Positions 58,808 to 64,000 of a DNA stretch of 64,000 nt are shown here, in pieces (position 1 is the stretch's first letter; each line of letters opens with the position of its first letter). The notes under the pieces were generated by a model. That model saw only the letters and a program-made list of their open reading frames with translations, was not told the origin of the DNA and did no database searches. This DNA comes from Bradyrhizobium vignae (GTDB lineage: Bacteria > Pseudomonadota > Alphaproteobacteria > Rhizobiales > Xanthobacteraceae), in assembly GCF_004114425.1 (NCBI RefSeq), contig NZ_RDQF01000014.1:104410-168409 (forward strand), in the 5' to 3' direction. Made by a program: the position numbers and the translations under genes.

Positions 58808-59635
58808 TCACATAAAATCATCCTCATAATCGTATGCTGAGGGGCTGGCTGGGATCTCAGTATCACTACCTTCACTGTCGTCAGCTTTGGAAAGATACTG
58901 CGCAGCAGTGCCTTTTCGCTGCCATTTGCCGTCGCTATTCCTTACCCACTTGTCTGACTTCTCTGGGTCGAGAACCATGTTGTCGGCGTCAACCTCGACG
59001 AATCCCATCTTTGCCGCACGGGCTCTTGCTTCGGGATTAGCCGGACGCAAATTGAGCAGCGGCCGTTCGCCGTCTATTCGAAGCTGGTGCTCGAGCAGGA
59101 TATCGCCAGCGTTCTCGACAAGCGGATGAACGATTTGAAGATCCACAGTAGAGGTAGTCCCGTCGCGTCCAGGAAATAGCTTCTTCCACCTTTTGACGTC
59201 GAACTCGGTCATGCTGTCGCCGCCTTCCATTCTTAGAAGTCCGACACTCTTGTTGCCCAATTGGTAGCTGAAGTATCGCGCATTCTCGGAGTCTCGGGTT
59301 GTCCCGTAGTCTTCGGCAACTTCTGCAGTTCGCCTTGCCTTGGCCGACACGAAGTCGGAGTACTCTTGGGGGTTGTCGGCGATGTACTGGATTTCGTCGC
59401 CATGATAGGCCTTCGCGGCTTCTCGGAATGAGCGACGATCCTTGAACTCTATGATGGGAGGGCTTGAAACGAGCGAATATGGTCTTGTTGCCGAAGATGA
59501 ACTGCCACTCGAGCTAGATTCGGCTAAGCGCATATTGGCGAACGCATCAGCAAAATTGTCTGGGTCCATTTGCTCATCAGTTTCGGCAAAGTGAGAGGAT
59601 TGGAAGTAGGACGAGCCATTGATCCGATTATACAT
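58808..59635 (-). CDS. nopP: type III secreted effector, NopP family (copy 2)
   Basis: A 275-residue protein of normal NopP length, starting MYNRINGSSYFQSSHFAETD. The N-terminal 50 or so residues are Ser-rich, as for type III secretion. The core matches copy 1 at 1143-1985 (YSLVSSPPI, EYSDFVSAKA, VGLLR, HPLVENAGDILLEHQL, AAQYLSK). The segment ILLEHQLRIDGERPLLNL followed by ARAAKMGFVEVD recalls the end of a GNAT acetyltransferase fold. It has its own tts box 71-98 bp upstream. Confidence 0.87.
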   Translation of the reverse strand: MYNRINGSSYFQSSHFAETDEQMDPDNFADAFANMRLAESSSSGSSSSATRPYSLVSSPPIIEFKDRRSFREAAKAYHGDEIQYIADNPQEYSDFVSAKARRTAEVAEDYGTTRDSENARYFSYQLGNKSVGLLRMEGGDSMTEFDVKRWKKLFPGRDGTTSTVDLQIVHPLVENAGDILLEHQLRIDGERPLLNLRPANPEARARAAKMGFVEVDADNMVLDPEKSDKWVRNSDGKWQRKGTAAQYLSKADDSEGSDTEIPASPSAYDYEDDFM

Positions 59636-59705
59636 GGCGATTGGTGCTCCCGTCGGACATACATTTCCGCATCTAGTTTAGGCTTGTTGGGCCCAGCGGC
59701 GCTGA

Positions 59706-59733
59706 TAGGGAGCTTGGCTTACCAAAACCTGAC
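59706..59733 (-). promoter_or_regulatory. tts box (TtsI site) for nopP copy 2
   Basis: On the minus strand it begins GTCAGGTTTTGGTAAGCC and ends with CTCCCTA, a good match to the tts-box consensus. It sits at almost the same distance from the ATG as the box of copy 1. Confidence 0.8.
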
Positions 59734-59756
59734 GTGGCCGCCCTCACGTTGGCTTG

Positions 59757-60020
59757 TCATAGGGCTTCCTGCTGAACGACACGGCGGCACACGCTCGTGC
59801 CATTGGCATTCATCAGGTTTTGATGAGAGGTCGCGAACAGCTCCGAGGAAGCTCCTTTATTAAGAATTTGGTTGATCGCCGATTGACCTGCTGACGCCAA
59901 TCGGATGGTGCTCTCTTCGGTGTCCGCCGCGCCCGTCTCATATCCGGCTTTTCTTTCGAACGTTCCAGTGGAGCTCGCGGCCGCCTTCCACAGATTGGCC
60001 GATTTCCAGACTTTGAGCAA
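59757..60020 (-). CDS. small unrecognised frame upstream of the tts box
   Basis: An 87-residue frame with a TTG start and no clear ribosome binding site. The part STIRLASAGQSAINQILNK and ELFATSHQNLMNANGTSV looks like a helical, secreted-type peptide and reminded me weakly of type III inner-rod proteins, but no firm match can be made. The Arg-rich end suggests a frameshifted relic. Confidence 0.3.
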   Translation of the reverse strand: MLKVWKSANLWKAAASSTGTFERKAGYETGAADTEESTIRLASAGQSAINQILNKGASSELFATSHQNLMNANGTSVCRRVVQQEAL

Positions 60021-60173
60021 CGATATCCCCTGCTCCAGAACCGTAGTCTAACCTCGAACCGAGGAAGCGCGACCGCGCGTTCGGCGTCAACGCTCATTTA
60101 CCAAAATCCGCATTTCGCCTTCGCCGCGGTTAGCCCAGCTGAACCACGGAATGAATGTGAGTTGCTGCGGTTC

Positions 60174-61385
60174 TAGTGTCCTGAGTCACAAGTTCGCAAT
60201 CGTAGATTCGCAGTAGATTCGCATCGCTGTGCCAGAGATGGCGGCTGTAACAGCGACGGAGGATCTGATGTCGGCCCAGCGACTTGCGCCCCTGATATTG
60301 AGCGATGATGAGCGTGCCGAACTTCAGTCGCTGACGATGCGGCGGAAGACAGCGCAGGCGCTGGCTCTGAGAGCCCGGATCGTGCTGACCTGCGCGGAAG
60401 GCGGTCAGAACAAGGAGGTGGCGGCCAAGCTGGGCCTGGAGCGGGGAACGGTAGGCAAGTGGCGGCAGCGTTTTGTAGAGCAGCGCGTGGCCGGGCTGCA
60501 CGACGAGCCGCGTTCCGGGGCGCCGCGCACCATTGACGATGGTCGCATCGAAGCCGTGATCGTGCGGACGCTGGAAAGCTGCCCCGAGAACGCCACTCAT
60601 TGGAGTTCTCGTGGCATGGCGAAGGCCAGCGGCCTGTCGGTGTCAACGGTGCAACGCATCTGGCGGGCCTTCGGGCTCCAGCCGCACCGGCTGGAGACAT
60701 TCAAGCTCTCCACCGATCCGAACTTCGTCGCCAAGGTGCGCGACGTCGTCGGCCTTTACGTCTCGCCGCCGGCACACGCCATCGTTCTGTGTGTAGACGA
60801 AAAGTCCCAAATCCAGGCGCTGGACCGCAGTCAGCCGATGCTGCCGATGCGTCCCGGTCAGCCGGCTCGAAGGAGCCATGACTACAAAAGGCACGGCACC
60901 ACATCGCTGTTCGCCGCTCTCGACATTGCGACCGGACGGGTCATCGGCAAATGCTACGGACGCCACCGAGCCGCCGAGTTCCGCAAGTTCCTCGACGAGA
61001 TCGAGGCCGCCGTACCGGGCGAACTCGACGTCCATCTCGTCATGGATAACTATGCAACGCACAAGACGCCGCTGATCCGGAAATGGCTAGCCAAAAGGCC
61101 GCGTTGGCATGTGCACCTGACCCCGACCAGTTCGTCATGGCTCAATCAGGTCGAGCGCTTCTTCGCGCTCCTTACCGATAAGAAGATCAGGCGCGGCGTC
61201 TATCGCAGTGTCGCTGCCCTCAGGGCGGACATCACCTCGTTCATCGAACGACACAATGCCGATCCGAAACCATTCCGATGGACCAAGTCCGCTGACGACA
61301 TCCTTGCTTCCATCGAGCGCTTCTGCCGATACAATGCCCCGGCACAAAACGGACCAATGTTGCGAACTTCTGGTTCAGGACACTA
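60174..61385 (+). mobile_element. IS630-family insertion sequence with TA target duplication
   Basis: Element 60176-61383 (1208 bp) bounded by 24-bp inverted repeats, GTGTCCTGAGTCACAAGTTC on the left and its counterpart on the right, 21 of 24 identical. TA at 60174-60175 and 61384-61385 is the target duplication typical of IS630/Tc1. Removing the element and one TA joins two pieces of the GH127 pseudogene in frame. Confidence 0.93.
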
Positions 61386-61386
61386 G
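60268..61386 (+). CDS. IS630-family transposase
   Basis: A 372-residue DDE transposase. N-terminal HTH pair ([38 protein letters not shown]) and catalytic residues in [25 protein letters not shown] and [18 protein letters not shown] 60268 is preferred because GGAGG precedes it by 5 bases; an in-frame start at 60229 also exists. Its TAG stop is formed by the last TA plus the next host base, so the gene ends exactly at the insertion site. Confidence 0.94.
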   Translation: MSAQRLAPLILSDDERAELQSLTMRRKTAQALALRARIVLTCAEGGQNKEVAAKLGLERGTVGKWRQRFVEQRVAGLHDEPRSGAPRTIDDGRIEAVIVRTLESCPENATHWSSRGMAKASGLSVSTVQRIWRAFGLQPHRLETFKLSTDPNFVAKVRDVVGLYVSPPAHAIVLCVDEKSQIQALDRSQPMLPMRPGQPARRSHDYKRHGTTSLFAALDIATGRVIGKCYGRHRAAEFRKFLDEIEAAVPGELDVHLVMDNYATHKTPLIRKWLAKRPRWHVHLTPTSSSWLNQVERFFALLTDKKIRRGVYRSVAALRADITSFIERHNADPKPFRWTKSADDILASIERFCRYNAPAQNGPMLRTSGSGH

Positions 61387-62718
61387 CTGTCCAAGCACTT
61401 TGTCGTATTGATAAAGCGCCGCTTCTTCAGAATGCGTGTGTTGCAATCGCACCCCGCCAGCCTGCAGCAAGATCTTGCTACTAAAGAGACCAGTTCCCTC
61501 GATAAGGGAAAACCGACTCTCTGCATTAAGCCAAACGTTGTGTAGCTCGGTCCCGTTGTCGGTCTCCTCCAGACAATAAATTATGGGGCCACGCTGGATG
61601 GCCACCTTGCCGGCCAAATGCGAAGTTTGCAAATAGCCCTTGCGCGGCTCGCAATTCACATGCTCGCCGTTCACGCTCGCCTGCGGCGCGCTGCACCATT
61701 CCGGCAGGCGCAGGGCGAGCGTGTGGGCAATTGGCGGCGCAGATTTGACGGCGATTTCCACCTGGTCTCTCCAGGGATAGCTATCGCTTATGAGAGCAAC
61801 CGCAGCGCATGTCCGTCGACCGATATTGCCACCCTATTACCACCGTAGAGATTTACATAGAGCGCGTCGGTGCTGGCCGTGTAGATGTAATGACCAATGG
61901 ATGTGCAAAGGCGTGCGATGTTCGGTGGACAGCACGCACAGCCAAACCAGCGTCGTCGCACCGGCGAGACGTGATTGTAGATGCCATTGTACCTCAGCGT
62001 TTTGGGATGCACTTCGAGCGGATTAACATAGAAATAGTGACGCCCGTCGAACGCGATACTGCCGAGAACGGTATTGTAGAGCGCGCGCTCCATCAAGTCG
62101 CCATAACGGCCGTCCAGTTCCATCTCCAGCATACGGCGCGCGAACATCATCAGGCCAACCGACGCGCAACTTTCCACGTACGCCGTATCATTTGGCAAAT
62201 CGTAATCGCTGCTGAACGCTTCCCCGGCGCGTTGCGAGCCGATGGCTCCGATAACACAGATCTGCCGCTGGACCATTTTTTGCCATAGCCGTAGGCAAGT
62301 TTGGCGCTGCTGCTCGTTTTGGCGCAGACGCGCGAGATGAGCTACTGCCGTCATGAGGTATACAAAGCGAACCGCATGACCGGTTGCAGTCCGCTGCTCC
62401 GAAAGCGGCAAGTGCGCTTGGCTATACGCTTTGTTTTCATCCAAGGCGCGCCGTCGGATTTTGAGACGCAGGATTGCTGGCGCTTCTCGTACTCCGTGCC
62501 GCGTTGCTCCACGAAATAATTGCCCAGCGTGAGATATCGCTGCTCCTTTGTCGCTTCGTAGAGGCGTGCCAACGCAAGTTCGATTTCCAGATAGCCATCG
62601 TAGCCGTGTAACTGATCGCGCTCTGGGCCGAAACTGTGCAGAGGTGGTCAGCACGCCTGCAAACGACCTCCAGCAACCGCCGTTTGCCGGTCCCCTGAAA
62701 CGGTGCGTTCCCCCTCAC

Positions 62719-63254
62719 TTGATTTTAGGACCTCGACCTTGCGCGGGAATGTCCGGTTTCTAACAATCCATTTGATGACACGTAGCAGCTGGGGGGACCG
62801 CGGTGACGCGTATGGTCCAAGGGGATTGCGTGAGCCGCTGCTAGGCGCCGAAGCGACAAACTGGACTGCTAATCCTAAGCAATCGTCGTAGGGAGTCGAA
62901 CTGCATGCTCAACGTGCCCGAAATGGGGCGGATGCTGGCAATCGGAAAAAGCAGGTTGTCGCGCGTATGCGCTGCCAGTGAATAAGCCGCGACGGAGCGG
63001 CCCGAAGCTGTTGTGTGCACCGACTTGCTCGTCGGCTTCGGCAGGGTGGGAGGATGAGTTAGAGAGTCACTTTGTGCACCGAGCTTAAGGCCGATTTGGC
63101 TCTGCAAAGCAGATAGCAGGCTGGGTAACCGAGAGCCGACTTGGATCTCCCAATTAGCACTACTTTGGCAGATTGTTGATTTTGGCGCGTTTTATAGGAT
63201 TCCCGAATCAATTTTTCAATGATTCATGGGTGGTCGGCTCTTGGAGGGCTGACC
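62719..63254. other. stretch without supported gene
   Basis: About 530 bp between the GH127 pseudogene and the next transposase. A dyad GAATCA-N9-TGATTC at 63205-63225 may belong to the left end of the IS701-type element. Nothing else was identified. Confidence 0.35.
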
Positions 63255-64000
63255 ATGCCGGGATGGGAAGACGAACTCGAACGCTGGCTGATGCCGTTCT
63301 TGGACCGACTGGGTCATAAGACCCGGCAGCGGATGTGTCCTCTGTATGTTGCGGGATTGATCGGTCCCGGCGATCGTAAGAGCGTTCAGCCGATGGCGGA
63401 ACGCCTTGCCACCAGCACCTACGACCAGTTGCACCATTTCATTGCGGACGGTGTCTGGGACGCGACGCCGCTGGAGACAGAGTTGCTCAACCAGGCGGAC
63501 CGACTTGTCGGCGGCAGGGATGCGGTGCTGGTTATTGATGACACCTCACTTCCCAAGAAGGGTGAGCGCTCGGTCGGTGTTGCGGCTCAATACGCCTCGG
63601 CTCTCGGTAAAACGGCAAATTGCCAAACACTGGTGTCTTTGACGCTTGCGCGCGGCGAAGTACCCGTGATGGTCGCGTTACGTCTCTTTCTGCCTGACAG
63701 TTGGACAAGCGACGAATCTCGTTTGAAGCGCGCTCGCGTGCCAGTCGAACATCGAACGCCACGGTCCAAGCCGGAGATTGCTTTGGCCGAGATTGACCGC
63801 GCGATAGCAGCCAACGTGCGCTTTGGATATGTGCTGGCGGATGCAGGATACGGCCTCAGCGCACCGTTTCGACAAGGGCTAACAGAGCGCGGGCTGGTCT
63901 GGGCTGTCGGAATCCCGCGGCACCTGAAAGTGTATCCGGTCGATGTGAAGCTCATTTGGCCGATTACCAAAGCCCGCGGGAAACCACGAAAGCACCACGT
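63255..64000 (+). CDS. IS701-family transposase, 3' end outside the window
   Basis: An open frame of 248 residues from ATG 63255 to the window end. It starts MPGWEDELERWLMPFLDRLG and contains GPGDRKSVQPMAERL, the first catalytic Asp in LVIDDTSLPKKGERSVGVA and a later VLADAGYG, as in IS701/DDE transposases of about 400 residues. GGAGGG lies 10 bp upstream. Intactness cannot be judged. Confidence 0.85.
   Translation, partial: MPGWEDELERWLMPFLDRLGHKTRQRMCPLYVAGLIGPGDRKSVQPMAERLATSTYDQLHHFIADGVWDATPLETELLNQADRLVGGRDAVLVIDDTSLPKKGERSVGVAAQYASALGKTANCQTLVSLTLARGEVPVMVALRLFLPDSWTSDESRLKRARVPVEHRTPRSKPEIALAEIDRAIAANVRFGYVLADAGYGLSAPFRQGLTERGLVWAVGIPRHLKVYPVDVKLIWPITKARGKPRKHH

Larger units (their letters stand above)
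60087..62718 (-). pseudogene. glycoside hydrolase family 127 (beta-L-arabinofuranosidase-like) pseudogene, split by IS630
   Basis: Pieces of one GH127 protein lie in several minus frames: [24 protein letters not shown] text near 62520, [19 protein letters not shown] and the catalytic-type motif GCACCPPNIARL in 61788-62654, then LRLPEWCSAPQASVNGEHV in 61388-61761. The last piece, LTFIPWFSWANRGEGEMRIL, is at 60087-60172 on the far side of the IS. At least three frame breaks and a missing N-terminus show the gene was dead or dying apart from the insertion. Confidence 0.85.

Noticed and set aside
1..64000. CRISPR arrays, tRNA and rRNA genes, integrase and attachment sites
   Set aside because: Looked for regular repeats, cloverleaf-like ends and integrase motifs; none seen by eye. 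A tRNA scan would be needed to exclude short RNA genes fully.

Overview
The window reads as part of the symbiosis island of a slow-growing rhizobium, most likely Bradyrhizobium. Four things point there: a FixL that reproduces B. japonicum numbering exactly (505 aa, haem His200, kinase His291), a NodV/NodW pair, NopP-type type III effectors with TtsI boxes, and nifDKENX separated from nifH. No rRNA, tRNA or CRISPR array was seen.

Layout. 0-3 kb: an unrecognised partial gene, a Rieske protein, a first nopP with a tts box, and a truncated HTH regulator. 3.2-18.6 kb: a complete microaerobic block: hemN, a DUF6455 gene, fixNOQP (cbb3 oxidase), fixGHIS (its assembly), a universal stress protein with a CBS protein, and the regulators fixL, fixJ, a receiver protein and fixK2. 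FixK2-type boxes lie 51-61 bp before five of these transcription units. 18.9-26.8 kb: nifDKENX, a DUF269 gene, a CCE_0567-type gene and fdxB, all on the minus strand behind one sigma-54 promoter with two NifA sites. 27.0-32.5 kb: fdxN-sufBCDS, which also has a NifA site and a sigma-54-like promoter. 33-34 kb: alanine dehydrogenase with a clear terminator. 34.5-47.9 kb: hupSLCDFGHK-hypABFCDE for [NiFe] uptake hydrogenase. 48-51 kb: a serine hydrolase and broken molybdate-transport genes. 51.2-57.9 kb: an isolated nod box, dctA, nodVW and a receiver protein. 58.8-64 kb: a second nopP with a tts box, an IS630 element inserted in a glycoside hydrolase 127 pseudogene, and the start of an IS701-type transposase.

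How the genes fit together. FixL senses low oxygen, FixJ activates fixK2, and FixK2 switches on the cbb3 oxidase, its assembly genes and anaerobic haem synthesis. NifA with sigma-54 drives nitrogenase and Fe-S cluster supply. DctA brings in dicarboxylates as fuel, and alanine dehydrogenase may handle fixed nitrogen. The hydrogenase would recycle H2 made by nitrogenase, but it appears to be decaying. HupS has lost two of the three cysteines that hold its medial [3Fe-4S] cluster, hupC has two frameshifts, and hupI and hupJ are missing. NodVW and the two TtsI-controlled NopP effectors belong to host recognition.

The most interesting points are the decayed hydrogenase electron path behind an intact-looking NifA-type promoter, the orphan nod box, the NifA-linked suf operon, the placement of the whole fixLJ-fixK2-fixNOQP-fixGHIS block directly beside nif, and an IS630 insertion that can be undone in silico to the exact base.
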